In this document: in pieces, positions 50,471 to 59,048 of the stretch
Layout: the number at the start of each line of letters is the position of its first letter
Position numbering within the stretch: position 1 is the stretch's first letter
From: Blautia obeum ATCC 29174
Lineage (GTDB): Bacteria > Bacillota > Clostridia > Lachnospirales > Lachnospiraceae
DNA: 64,000 nucleotides
Direction: 5' to 3'
Assembly: GCF_025147765.1 (NCBI RefSeq)
Contig: NZ_CP102265.1
Coordinates: 1,675,001 to 1,739,000 of the forward strand
Program-made: the position numbers and the translations under genes
The notes under the pieces: generated by a model
What the model was told of the DNA's origin: nothing
The model's input: the letters and a program-made list of their open reading frames with translations, nothing else
The model's database searches: none

Positions 50471-50829
50471 ATGATGCAGGAATATAAAGATTTGGTTATA
50501 CAGGCGAAAAATGATTCAAAATATATGCAAAGCTTACTTTGCATAATGGAACCTTTAGTAAAATCATATGCAAAAAAAACTTAAAAAAAGAAAAATACGA
50601 ATGTGCATATATGGATAATGAAGGTGATTTACAAGAAAGCTATAGAGCGGATTATTCATCTGTGGAATTAGCATTTGATCTGAAAAATATAACCTTAAAA
50701 ATGACTTCAAACCAAAGGGATATTTTAAAATACTTGATTTTAGGGTGGTCAGATAGTGAAATCGCATCTTTCTTACACTTTAGCCGTCAATATGTAAACA
50801 GAGAAAAGAAAAAATATATCAATTTCTGA
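50471..50829 (+). pseudogene. Small sigma-70-like regulator split by a -1 frame change
   Basis: The first frame (50471-50584) reads MMQEYKDLVIQAKNDSKYMQ ... EPLVKSYAKK and stops; it looks like sigma region 2. The second frame continues as NLKKEKYECAYMDNEGDLQE and ends in a region-4 helix-turn-helix (NQRDILKYLILGWSDSEIAS). The joint lies on eight As (50572-50579), where A-AAA-AAA in frame is a classic -1 slippery heptamer. Either a broken gene or one that needs programmed frameshifting; the joined product would be about 119 residues. Confidence 0.6.
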
Positions 50830-50940
50830 AATGATTTTTTACATAAATAGTAAGTGCTGAATTATTGCTTGAATTTGTGACATAAACATATTTGCAGCAG
50901 TCAAAAGAAGAAGCAACATGTTTGAAAGAAAAATTAAGTC

Positions 50941-50980
50941 AAAAATGCCGCAGCCTTTGAAAATATTGGCTGCGGCATTT
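50941..50980 (-). terminator. Terminator of the 51,041-51,718 gene
   Basis: AAATGCCGCAGCC (50943-50955) and GGCTGCGGCATTT (50968-50980) form a 13-bp stem. On the - strand it is followed by a T-run. Confidence 0.75.
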
Positions 50981-51040
50981 AAAATATATGATATGTTTGA
51001 TGTAAAAAACATCAGGTTCTCAACCAGACATTTGGGTAAG

Positions 51041-51718
51041 TCAAGATGATGCTTCTGATATAAGATATGCAACATTAAAATCATCATATACTTGAGAATT
51101 TAAATGCATATCTTCATATAACTTGATATAGTCTTCGATTGTTTTGGTGTTATCCTCTGCATATATATGAGTGTTTCCATCGTTGTCCTCAACAAATAAG
51201 AGAGTAACATCTATTTTATCTTCTGTTAACCAGAAAGAGATATATTTTGAAAGAGTCCCATCAATTTCTGTGGCACCATCCAGAATTTGTTCATCTGATT
51301 CCAGCTCATTAATATGTTCCCAAAAAATTTGAGGAGAGAACGCAAGTAATTTTAAGTTTTTTTGAGAGTCTTCTGAGTACCATATATGTGCTTCTGTGTT
51401 GAGATAGTCGGTTATATTAATATCCGTATCTGCCGGTAACTCATAAGTTTCACCGGCGTCAGAAGTCAGCGAAAAGGTTTTTGCATGATTAGAATAAGAA
51501 GTGACAATCCCCTTGACAAAATAGTAAGTTATATCTGAATCACTATCATAATAAGAGCCGGAACCATCTATATCATAAGATACATATTGCCCCTCAGGCT
51601 CCTTAGGGGCGGAAAGGGTGATTAGATCTGAGGGGGCTTTGCCAAAAGCTTGTCCGGATAGCAATATACTACCGAGTACGATACTGCCTGCGATACATAG
51701 AATTTTTACATTATTCAT
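51041..51718 (-). CDS. Secreted protein of unknown function
   Basis: 225 residues with a signal peptide (VKILCIAGSIVLGSILLSGQ, cleavage near AFGKA). The mature part is acidic and beta-rich (YYFVKGIVTSYSNHAKTFSL; EDKIDVTLLFVEDNDGNTHI) with no cysteines or catalytic motif that I recognise. AAGGAGG precedes the start on the - strand. It is convergent with the split sigma-like gene. Confidence 0.7.
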   Translation of the reverse strand: MNNVKILCIAGSIVLGSILLSGQAFGKAPSDLITLSAPKEPEGQYVSYDIDGSGSYYDSDSDITYYFVKGIVTSYSNHAKTFSLTSDAGETYELPADTDINITDYLNTEAHIWYSEDSQKNLKLLAFSPQIFWEHINELESDEQILDGATEIDGTLSKYISFWLTEDKIDVTLLFVEDNDGNTHIYAEDNTKTIEDYIKLYEDMHLNSQVYDDFNVAYLISEASS

Positions 51719-51828
51719 GGTTAAATGGCCTCCTTGTTTAGTTATTGAATATTATATCAATTAAAGTGTGAAAATTGTAATTTTGACTTATCGAAATATG
51801 TTTTAGATAATATGAAGTGACCCCACAT

Positions 51829-51857
51829 TTGTAGCAACGTGGATTTACCTGTATACT
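51829..51857 (+). promoter_or_regulatory. Promoter upstream of the broken 51,916 frame
   Basis: TTGTAG (51829-51834), 17 bases, TATACT (51852-51857). Confidence 0.5.
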
Positions 51858-51915
51858 AGAGTTTGCTAAGAACAATGGTAACAGGGATTACCGCAAACGT
51901 AGGGGAGAACGAAAA

Positions 51916-52119
51916 ATGAGACTACCGGATAAAATAGCACCGTTTCTGGAATTATTGCACATATACAGAGAAACTGGGTCAGAAAACAGCGAAAGCATAT
52001 AGGATCGATCTAAGCAGTATTTTGGTTTAGTTGCTTGTGGAGAGCAAGACAAAGAGAAGCTTGAGGAATATATTACGGAATTACATAAAAAATATAAACA
52101 CAAACAGAACAGAGATTAA
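51916..52119 (+). pseudogene. Short frame interrupted by TAG
   Basis: AGGGGAG and a promoter precede an ATG that reads MRLPDKIAPFLELLHIYRET and then a TAG at 52000, after which the same frame stays open for 38 codons (KQYFGLVACGEQDKEKLEEY). It looks like a small gene with one nonsense change. Family not recognised. The rest of the 543-base gap (51,719-52,261) holds nothing else I can support. Confidence 0.4.
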
Positions 52120-52261
52120 AAAATCGGATATTTCGTTGGCAATAGAAGAGCCAACGGAAAAAAATACTTTTATGAGAACCGATTTCCTTTCCGATGCATC
52201 TAATAAGTGTAAAAGTAAACATGAGTAGTAATCCGGCTGGACAAAAGGAGAAGACAAAGTT

Positions 52262-52801
52262 ATGACAAAAGATGTATTTATTAAGGAGGTTCGGGATGCA
52301 GAAGCCATGCTGTATCATATATCAAAGTCCATTCTGAAGAATGACTCTGATTGTGGGGATGCTGTGCAGGAAACAATTCTTAAGGCATATGAAAAACTTT
52401 CCACTTTAAAGAAAGAAAAATATTTCCGAACATGGATCACAAGGATATTGATCAACGAATGCAAAGGGATTCTTCGGAAAAGAAAAAATGTTATTCCATA
52501 TGAAGAATATATGGACAATATGAAAATGACTGAGGAGGACAGATACAGTCAGTTGTACATGGCGATTATGGAACTTCCGGAGGATCTGAGGGTTTTGGTC
52601 ACATTGTATTATTTAGAAGGATTTTCATTGAAAGAGATCAGTGAGGCTCTGGATATTCCGGAAGGAACGATCAAAAGCAGACTTTCACGTGCAAGAGAGT
52701 TTTTGAAAGAGCAGTTATCCGAAGAAGAGAAAAGACCGGCAACTGGGAAAAACAGCAAGCAATTAAAAAGAATAACAGGAAAGGGGAAAATGTCATGTTA
52801 G
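52262..52801 (+). CDS. ECF-type RNA polymerase sigma factor
   Basis: 179 residues. Region 2 (AEAMLYHISKSILKNDSDCG then DAVQETILKAYEKLSTLKKE) and region 4 (LPEDLRVLVTLYYLEGFSLK then EISEALDIPEGTIKSRLSRA) are both present; there is no region 3, as usual for ECF factors. It is followed, with a seven-base overlap, by a membrane DUF4179 protein that is probably its anti-sigma factor. RBS AAAGGAG. A second, related pair lies at 62,692-64,000. Confidence 0.9.
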   Translation: MTKDVFIKEVRDAEAMLYHISKSILKNDSDCGDAVQETILKAYEKLSTLKKEKYFRTWITRILINECKGILRKRKNVIPYEEYMDNMKMTEEDRYSQLYMAIMELPEDLRVLVTLYYLEGFSLKEISEALDIPEGTIKSRLSRAREFLKEQLSEEEKRPATGKNSKQLKRITGKGKMSC

Positions 52802-53901
52802 AGAACAAATGGAATAATATCGCACCGGAAGTACCACAGGATTTTCATAATAAATTTGAAGATACACTAAAACAGATTGAACAGGCGGATTCAGCTGATA
52901 AAAAATACAAAAGAAAAAAAATCAGTGGCCGATTATTGATTGCAGCAGCAGTAATCTGTACTGGTATGGCTGTTACTGTGGCTGCAAAAGAGTTCTTTAA
53001 ATGGAATAATTACCTGGTGAAAAGACTGGAGCCATCGGAAGAACAGCAGAAGACACTGCAGGAATCAACCTATATTCAGAATATAGACCAGTCTGTAACA
53101 CAAAATGGTGTGACGGTTACCCTGACAGATTCTATTCAGGATCAGGGATTCCTGTATGCTTTTTTTGAAGTGAAAACAGATGACAGTATTTCTATGACTG
53201 ATCATACTTCTTTTGAGGAGATGACACATTTTAAGATCGATGGAAAGGAAGTATATGCAGTGGACGATAACAGATTTGGAAGTTTCAATACTGGGGTAGG
53301 ACAGGATGTGTTACTGAAAACAGATCAAAATTCTGCACATCTTAAATATTTTAACGCCTGTATATCTTATGACGGTGATTATGATCTGAGTAATAAAACA
53401 GTAGAAATCACATTAAAGAATCTTACGGAGGAAGGAGATTATGATACGACTGTTATTACAGATGGAACATGGGATTTTAAATGGACCCTGGGTGCAGTAA
53501 AGCCTCCGACAACTCTGGAAGTGAACCGGAAATGTGATTTTGGAGGTTATGAAATCACAGTGAAAAAAATGGAAGTAACGCCCCTTTTATGGTCATTATA
53601 TCTTGATTATGATGAAGCTATGAAGGTGTATGAAGATGAGAAAAACAAGTTTGAGTACACAGGTACGGATTATGGCATGGATCTTTATGCCAGAACTAGT
53701 ATTGACCAGGTGCGTTATAAAGATGGAACGGTTTTAACACTTGATAGGACCATGGGAGGCATCGCTGGCGGTGGAGAAAAACAGGATAAGGAAAATGGTG
53801 TCATGATCATCAGAAACAGCTTCCCGCAACTGGTTGATGTAGATAACCTGCAGGCAGTACATTTTGGGAACATTGACCAGTGGCTTGAAGTGCGGGAATA
53901 A
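52795..53901 (+). CDS. DUF4179 membrane protein, probable anti-sigma factor
   Basis: 368 residues. A short cytoplasmic N-terminus (PQDFHNKFEDTLKQIEQADS) probably contacts the sigma factor. One membrane helix follows (LLIAAAVICTGMAVTVAAKE), then a large extracellular beta-rich region (VTQNGVTVTLTDSIQDQGFL ... SLYLDYDEAMKVYEDE) typical of DUF4179. No zinc-binding HxxxCxxC is seen, so it is not of the ZAS type. The start overlaps the sigma gene. Tandem terminators follow. Confidence 0.8.
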   Translation: MLENKWNNIAPEVPQDFHNKFEDTLKQIEQADSADKKYKRKKISGRLLIAAAVICTGMAVTVAAKEFFKWNNYLVKRLEPSEEQQKTLQESTYIQNIDQSVTQNGVTVTLTDSIQDQGFLYAFFEVKTDDSISMTDHTSFEEMTHFKIDGKEVYAVDDNRFGSFNTGVGQDVLLKTDQNSAHLKYFNACISYDGDYDLSNKTVEITLKNLTEEGDYDTTVITDGTWDFKWTLGAVKPPTTLEVNRKCDFGGYEITVKKMEVTPLLWSLYLDYDEAMKVYEDEKNKFEYTGTDYGMDLYARTSIDQVRYKDGTVLTLDRTMGGIAGGGEKQDKENGVMIIRNSFPQLVDVDNLQAVHFGNIDQWLEVRE

Positions 53902-53956
53902 AAGTTTTTTCGGTGATACAGAAAAATCCTCCCATAATTAGATAATGAGAAAATAC

Positions 53957-54115
53957 AAAAAGAACCGATACAAGGTCTTTGCAAGACTGATATCGGTTCT
54001 TTTTGGCCAAGTCTGCCAAGCCCATTACCTTTAGGTGATGGGTAGTTGACTAAATATAGGTAACCATACAGTCGGAAAAATGGCTCTGTAACAAAAGACC
54101 GTTTTTCCGGCTTTT
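53957..54115 (+). terminator. Two tandem terminators
   Basis: AAAAGAACCGATA (53958-53970) pairs with TATCGGTTCTTTT (53991-54003), then a second stem CGGAAAAA.../GTTTTTCCGG (about 54071-54110) with trailing Ts. They isolate the ECF pair from asnB. Confidence 0.8.
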
Positions 54116-54212
54116 CATTTTATCAGTAGTGAGGCATTCACACCGTTTGAAAATCTGTAAGATCTGAGTCATTGGGGTATGTCATGACGGGTAATCAAAT
54201 ATATGACATAGA

Positions 54213-54290
54213 TTCTGCAATTGTAGAAAATAAGATTGACTTTCTAATTCTACAGATGTAGAATTAGAGATGATTTCTACAAAAGTAGAA
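54213..54290 (+). promoter_or_regulatory. asnB promoter with three palindromic operators (BlaI/CopY-like boxes)
   Basis: A promoter TTGACT (54236-54241), 17 bases, TAGAAT (54259-54264) is covered by copies of TTCTAC-N4-GTAGAA: 54248-54263 (extended to a 26-bp palindrome, core TACAGATGTA), 54275-54290, and 54213-54228 with one change. TACAnnTGTA is the core recognised by CopY/BlaI-type repressors. No such repressor gene is in the window. The leader to asnB is about 155 bases and contains a short coding remnant (frame 54289-54411) of unknown origin. Confidence 0.7.
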
Positions 54291-54422
54291 AAAGAAGGGA
54301 AAACACAAGCTGAGGCGCAGACTCACAGACCACTATGATTACGATGTGACCATGTGGGATTCACTTGTGGTAAAAAAGTTGTTGCAGCATATAAACTACA
54401 TCAAATAGATACGGAGGATAAA

Positions 54423-56282
54423 ATGTGCGGAATCTGTGGATTTACAGGTTACAGACAGGATCAGAAGACAGTAATTGAAAGGATGATGAAAGCCATTGAG
54501 CATAGGGGCCCGGATAGTGAGGGCTCTTTTTGCAGGGAGAAGATCACGCTGGGCTTTCGAAGACTTAGTATTATTGATTTAGAAGATGGGCAGCAGCCTA
54601 TGGAAAGTGCGGACGGAAACCTTCATATTGTTTTTAATGGAGAAATCTATGATTATAAGGAACTGCGGGCAGAACTTGAGGCTTTCGGCATTTCTTTCTG
54701 TACTCATTCTGACACGGAGGTTCTGATAAATACTATTCAGCAGTATGGGGAGAAGGCACTGGATAAGCTCAGGGGAATGTTTGGGTTTGCTGTATGGAAT
54801 GAACAGGAGCAGAGTTTGATGCTTGCAAGGGATTTCTTTGGAATTAAGCCTGTGTACTATGCCGAAATAGATGGACACTTTGTATTTGCTTCTGAAATTA
54901 AGAGTATCCTTGCATTTCCAGGCTATGAAAGGAAAGTAAATCAGAAGGCACTGGAGCAGTATTTGTCATTTCAATATTCCCCTCTGGAAGAAACTTTTTT
55001 CAGGGGGATTTATAAGCTTATGCCAGGTCATATGCTTTTATATAAAAACGGAAACTATGAGATAAAGACTTATTTCAAAACAAAGCTTGCACCAGGCCAA
55101 TGGGACCGTAAGACGAATATGGAGCAGCTGCAGAATCAGCTTGCAGAGAATTTAAAGGATTCAGTGGAGCACCATATGTTAAGTGATGTGGAAGTCGGCG
55201 CGTTTTTATCCGGGGGAGTGGATTCCGGTTATCTGGCTTCTTCCTCTGGCGCAGATCAGGCATTTACAGTGGGATTCGATGAGGGAGACCGATATAGTGA
55301 AGTAAACAAAGCTGCCAAAGTGGCAGAAAAAGCAGGTTTGAAACACCATGTGAAAATCATATCCAAGCAGGAATTCTGGGATGCCCTTCCAGATGTTATG
55401 TATCATATGGATGAGCCCCTTGGGGATGCTTCCGCCGTTGCACTCTATTTTCTCTCAAAAGAGGCTGCAGGTCATGTCAAGGTTGTTCTTTCCGGAGAAG
55501 GAGCAGACGAGCTTTTCGGTGGATATAATATTTACAGAGAACCGGAATCATTGAAAAAAATTGCCTGGATTCCATTTGGTGTCAGACGTGTAATTGGAAA
55601 ACTGGCTGCAAAGCTGCCGGATGTGAAGGGACGGGATTTCCTTATCCGTGCAGGAATGAAAGTGGAAGAACGTTTCATCGGAAATGCATATATTTACCGT
55701 GAAAAAGAGAAAACGCAGATTTTGAAAAATAAAGTAACAGGACCTTCCACACAGGAATATTTAAGACCATTTTTTGAAGAACTTGAGTCAGAAAACAGAG
55801 GATCACTTCAAGACATGGAAAAAATGCAGTCTGTAGATCTGAGCTACTGGCTTCCTGGCGATATTTTGCAGAAAGCAGATAAAATGAGCATGGCACATTC
55901 ATTGGAAGTCAGAGTACCATTTCTGGATAAAGAAGTTTTTGACTTTGCAGCAAAGCTTCCAAAAGAAGCCAAGATTGCAGCGGGTACAACCAAATATATT
56001 TTCCGTAAAGCTGTTTCTCAATTCATACCACAGGAAACCGATGAACGTAAGAAACTTGGTTTTCCAATTCCAATCCGTGTGTGGCTGCGGCAGGATGACT
56101 GGTATCAGATGGTAAAGGAGTTATTTACCTCGAAAGAAGCAGAAGAGTTTTTTCATACAGATAAGCTTCTTTTACTTCTGAAAGAGCACAAAGAGAAAAA
56201 GGCAGATAACAGCCGTAAAATCTGGACAGTTTTGACATTCCTTATCTGGTATGATAGATTTTTTGCTACATGTTCGAAGTGA
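54423..56282 (+). CDS. asnB: Asparagine synthase (glutamine-hydrolysing)
   Basis: 619 residues. It must start at ATG 54423, because the glutaminase nucleophile is the cysteine following the initiator Met (MCGICGFTG); a frame extending to 54354 would bury it. The Ntn glutaminase domain (HRGPDSEG, FNGEIYDY, SDTEVLINT) is followed by the synthetase domain with PP-loop FLSGGVDSGYL near residue 262 and VVLSGEGADELFGGY. It makes asparagine from aspartate, glutamine and ATP; some relatives act in polymer amidation. RBS GGAGG. Expression is probably repressible through the upstream operators. Confidence 0.93.
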   Translation: MCGICGFTGYRQDQKTVIERMMKAIEHRGPDSEGSFCREKITLGFRRLSIIDLEDGQQPMESADGNLHIVFNGEIYDYKELRAELEAFGISFCTHSDTEVLINTIQQYGEKALDKLRGMFGFAVWNEQEQSLMLARDFFGIKPVYYAEIDGHFVFASEIKSILAFPGYERKVNQKALEQYLSFQYSPLEETFFRGIYKLMPGHMLLYKNGNYEIKTYFKTKLAPGQWDRKTNMEQLQNQLAENLKDSVEHHMLSDVEVGAFLSGGVDSGYLASSSGADQAFTVGFDEGDRYSEVNKAAKVAEKAGLKHHVKIISKQEFWDALPDVMYHMDEPLGDASAVALYFLSKEAAGHVKVVLSGEGADELFGGYNIYREPESLKKIAWIPFGVRRVIGKLAAKLPDVKGRDFLIRAGMKVEERFIGNAYIYREKEKTQILKNKVTGPSTQEYLRPFFEELESENRGSLQDMEKMQSVDLSYWLPGDILQKADKMSMAHSLEVRVPFLDKEVFDFAAKLPKEAKIAAGTTKYIFRKAVSQFIPQETDERKKLGFPIPIRVWLRQDDWYQMVKELFTSKEAEEFFHTDKLLLLLKEHKEKKADNSRKIWTVLTFLIWYDRFFATCSK

Positions 56283-56413
56283 GAGAGTTGGTTATGAGAC
56301 GGTAAAAATATAAATATACGAAAAATTCGTTGACAATGGTATTTGGGGCTTTTATAGATAAAACTCTATTTGTTTGTATAGAAACTTTCGGATTATTGGA
56401 GGAAGAGTTTAGC

Positions 56414-56830
56414 ATGACAGATATAAAACCATTTTATATTACGATATTATTGCAGGCAATTAACAATATGTATGATGCTGGGTGTTCGATTGCAAAGAAA
56501 AAACAGGTATTTCAAGTGAATTTATTGCAGGGAATTACGTTTTGGCTTGCATTGATTGATTTGATTTCAGCAGTTTGCTTCCTTGGAAATCCACAATTGC
56601 AATCTGTGGCATCTAGGAAAGGAGTTATATTACTATCCTGTATATTTGTTGGATTTATTCTTTTGTTACTTTACAGAGAAATATTTGTTCATCTTAGCAT
56701 AATTTACAGAAGAGAAAAATATAGTGCAGGTAGTAGTGTAAGAAATGTGATTGAACCAAAAGACCTTGGGATGCAGTCCGATTGTGACGATGCATGCAAC
56801 TGGGATGATAAGGAGAATAATTATGATTGA
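56414..56830 (+). CDS. Small membrane protein of unknown function
   Basis: 138 residues from ATG 56414 (GGAGGAAG upstream). Two hydrophobic helices (GITFWLALIDLISAVCFLGN; GVILLSCIFVGFILLLLYRE) follow a short cytoplasmic start. The C-terminus is acidic. Overlaps the next gene by eight bases. No known family. Confidence 0.55.
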   Translation: MTDIKPFYITILLQAINNMYDAGCSIAKKKQVFQVNLLQGITFWLALIDLISAVCFLGNPQLQSVASRKGVILLSCIFVGFILLLLYREIFVHLSIIYRREKYSAGSSVRNVIEPKDLGMQSDCDDACNWDDKENNYD

Positions 56831-57062
56831 AGCTGTAGCAGTACTTCTTTTTTTTATAGTTGCAGGAACTCTATGGGGGATAGTAGAAACTTTTAAATAT
56901 AGGAAAAATTTTTCAAGAAACTGTGAAAACGGACAAATCTCCACTATTAAAGCGTACCGAATAAAGCGACGTGGATCCTGGCGGATTTTTGGTGACCGTA
57001 TTCTAGATGAAAAATCGTTTCTGGTAATGAGGGAAAAGGAGTCAAAGTTAAAAATTCATTAA
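56823..57062 (+). CDS. Small membrane protein of unknown function
   Basis: 79 residues, AAGGAGA before ATG 56823. One N-terminal helix (AVAVLLFFIVAGTLWGIVET) and a basic C-terminal region (KAYRIKRRGSWRIFGDRILD). Forms a small operon with its neighbours. Confidence 0.5.
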   Translation: MIEAVAVLLFFIVAGTLWGIVETFKYRKNFSRNCENGQISTIKAYRIKRRGSWRIFGDRILDEKSFLVMREKESKLKIH

Positions 57063-57083
57063 TTCAATAGCGGGGTATTTTAA

Positions 57084-57539
57084 ATGGCTGAACAAAATGT
57101 TTTTAATCTAATGCAAAACGATGAGATTGGACTGTTGTGGAAAAAGATATATCAATTACATCAAAAAACCAAAATTTATCTACTTACAGCCGAAGAAATA
57201 TCAGAAAATGGGGATGCATTGATTCAGCCATTAAAAGAGCACCGGGATGCATATGATCATATTGTAAGGATTTTTGCTAGCACAACCAAAAAAGTGCCGG
57301 AAGGATACGATTACTATTCTTATATCAAAGGAAATCTTGAGAAAGCATATGGACATGAATATCGTGCTTTTTTTGATACGGCAGACTGGCTTGCATACAA
57401 TCTGCGGCATAATTTAAGAGAGCGCATTTATGCAATTTTACGATTCTACAAAATATTGTTAAAAAATAGTTGGCTATTATGTAAAAGTATAACATTTTGT
57501 GCATGTTTTGGCGAATGTTGTTTATGTATTTTTTTATAA
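57084..57539 (+). CDS. Hypothetical protein, probably truncated at its 3' end
   Basis: The first ~115 residues are a normal-looking helical soluble protein (EIGLLWKKIYQLHQKTKIYL ... YAFFDTADWLAYNLRHNL in style). After the NLRERIYAIL position the sequence turns into Cys/Leu-rich low-complexity residues (LCKSITFCACFGECCLCIFL) that look non-coding in origin. The change, near 57,435, is probably the junction with the left end of the transposon derivative. RBS weak. Confidence 0.45.
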   Translation: MAEQNVFNLMQNDEIGLLWKKIYQLHQKTKIYLLTAEEISENGDALIQPLKEHRDAYDHIVRIFASTTKKVPEGYDYYSYIKGNLEKAYGHEYRAFFDTADWLAYNLRHNLRERIYAILRFYKILLKNSWLLCKSITFCACFGECCLCIFL

Positions 57540-57615
57540 TAAAAACACAATAAAAATCTGATTATCCGCTAAAACACAGTATCTATCAGCATTTTCAAGG
57601 AAACAAACACATCAA

Positions 57616-57635
57616 TTTACTACTTATTTACTACT
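57616..57635. repeat. Left arm-type integrase binding repeat (DR2-like)
   Basis: TTTACTACTTATTTACTACT; its complement contains two copies of AGTAGTAAA, the core of the Tn916 DR2 sites bound by the integrase N-terminal domain. A matching copy lies near the right end. Confidence 0.7.
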
Positions 57636-57824
57636 AACGAATGAGCCTTGATACGCAAGTTTTCCTAGATATGCAAAGATATGGTACAGCACATCAGTAT
57701 TGAAACAAGAAAAAATTGAATAACTTATAGACTATGGAACGCCTAAAATGACGTTCCTTTTCTATTTCCAGCCGTTCTTATTGGACGGCTATTTTATTAC
57801 CAAAAATGAAAGGAGCATTAAACT

Positions 57825-58096
57825 ATGAAAAAGACATGGAAACGATTGTGTACGGGCTTTTTAGCTCTTGCGACTGTCGTTACTGCTTTACCGACTACAC
57901 CCGTTCATGCAGAAAGTAAGCAATACTGGACGGAGTCAAAAGAGCGTGTCGGTATCGTTGAAAAAGTAATGAATGACGGTTCGATTGGTTCTACCTTTAA
58001 TGAGGGACATTTAACCGTTGAGGGCGAGGACGCTTACTGTATTGACATTAACACAGACTTTAAGAATGGTTACAAGACCAGAGCTGACGCAAGCAT
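57825..58096 (+). pseudogene. 5' part of a secreted Cna/SpaA-like surface protein
   Basis: About 90 residues: a signal peptide (RLCTGFLALATVVTALPTTP, cleavage near VHAES) and the start of a domain (DAYCIDINTDFKNGYKTRAD) resembling TQXA/thioester regions of transposon-borne adhesins. The frame then runs into the ABC gene remnant out of frame and stops at 58130. AAAGGAG is the RBS, so a short secreted peptide could still be made. Confidence 0.6.
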
Positions 58097-58495
58097 AATA
58101 TCTCATTGGTATTTCAAAATTATAATCTGATTGATTATTTGACAACGGTTGAAAATGTCAAATTAGGTGGTAGTGGAAATGCTGAAAAATTATTGGAAGA
58201 AGTCGGCATTGGAAAAGAATACTGGCAGAGAAATGTATTGCAACTATCTGGTGGACAACAACAGCGTGTGGCGATTGCAAGAGCTTTAGCCAGCGACGCT
58301 CATGTACTTTTGGCAGATGAACCGACGGGAAATCTTGATGAAACTACCGCTGATGAAATCATTGCTTTGCTGAAAAAGACTGCACATGAATTAGGAAAAT
58401 GTGTTGTTGTCGTTACACATAGTAAGCATTTGGCAGAAGAAGCCGACGAAATCTTAGAAATTAAAAACGGTGCAATTTCTTTTCTGTCTGAATAA
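58097..58495 (+). pseudogene. 3' part of an ABC transporter ATPase gene
   Basis: About 130 residues beginning at the Q-loop (LVFQNYNLIDYLTTVENVKL). It has the signature LSGGQQQRVAIARALA, Walker B VLLADEPTGNLD and the H-loop VVVTHSKH. The N-terminal Walker A part is missing, cut at the junction with the surface-protein gene. The LolD/MacB-type sequence is typical of peptide or bacitracin-type exporters. Not functional alone. Confidence 0.8.
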
Positions 58496-58766
58496 ACAAG
58501 AATAGTGCCGTAAAGGAGCTGTCATAGCAAGCCACGGGGACTGTACGCCATGACCTTTCCAAAAGAAAGCGAGCGACCCACGCAGTGATCCGAGAGCGAC
58601 CGTTGGAAAAGTCGCTTTGCCACGACCTATCCTCACAGAATAATGATACGTCCGCATGGTGCGGTTCTGCCCACAAGAATGGGAATAGTTGAGATACTAA
58701 CGGAGCTTTCCAAAGCCGTCTGCCTGCTTGTAAAAAATGACACACAGTAAAGGAGGTGCATAGATT
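58496..58766 (+). other. Leader region of xis
   Basis: 271 bases without a supported gene. Sequence is GC-richer than its surroundings and includes short inverted repeats; in this transposon family the region before xis holds excision-related regulatory sequences. AAAGGAGG at its end serves xis. Confidence 0.4.
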
Positions 58767-58970
58767 ATGAACAATACTGATGTGCCTATCTGGGAAAAAT
58801 ATACTCTGACGATTGAAGAAGCGTCTAAATACTTCCGCATTGGCGAAAAGAAATTGCGTAAATTAGCCGAAGAAAATATTGACGCTGGCTGGGTTATCGT
58901 GAACGGTAATCGTATTCAGATTAAGCGAAAACAATTTGAAAAAATCATAGATACATTGGACGAAATCTAA
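58767..58970 (+). CDS. xis: Excisionase of Tn916/Tn1549 type
   Basis: 67 residues: KYTLTIEEASKYFRIGEKKL then RKLAEENIDAGWVIVNGNRI, a winged helix-turn-helix of MerR/Xis type. Its length and position 78 bases before int are the same as in Tn916. It bends DNA at the transposon ends and steers the integrase to excision. Intact. Confidence 0.9.
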   Translation: MNNTDVPIWEKYTLTIEEASKYFRIGEKKLRKLAEENIDAGWVIVNGNRIQIKRKQFEKIIDTLDEI

Positions 58971-59048
58971 TGTCATTGAGCCGTAGATATGGTATAATAA
59001 GGTATAGCGTATCACGGCTCATTCCATGACGGAAAGGAGCTTTACACT

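Noticed and set aside
57825..58130. 102-codon frame as a complete small secreted protein
   Set aside because: Its last codons come from the ABC transporter gene read out of frame, so the gene is a truncated fusion product rather than a natural small protein.
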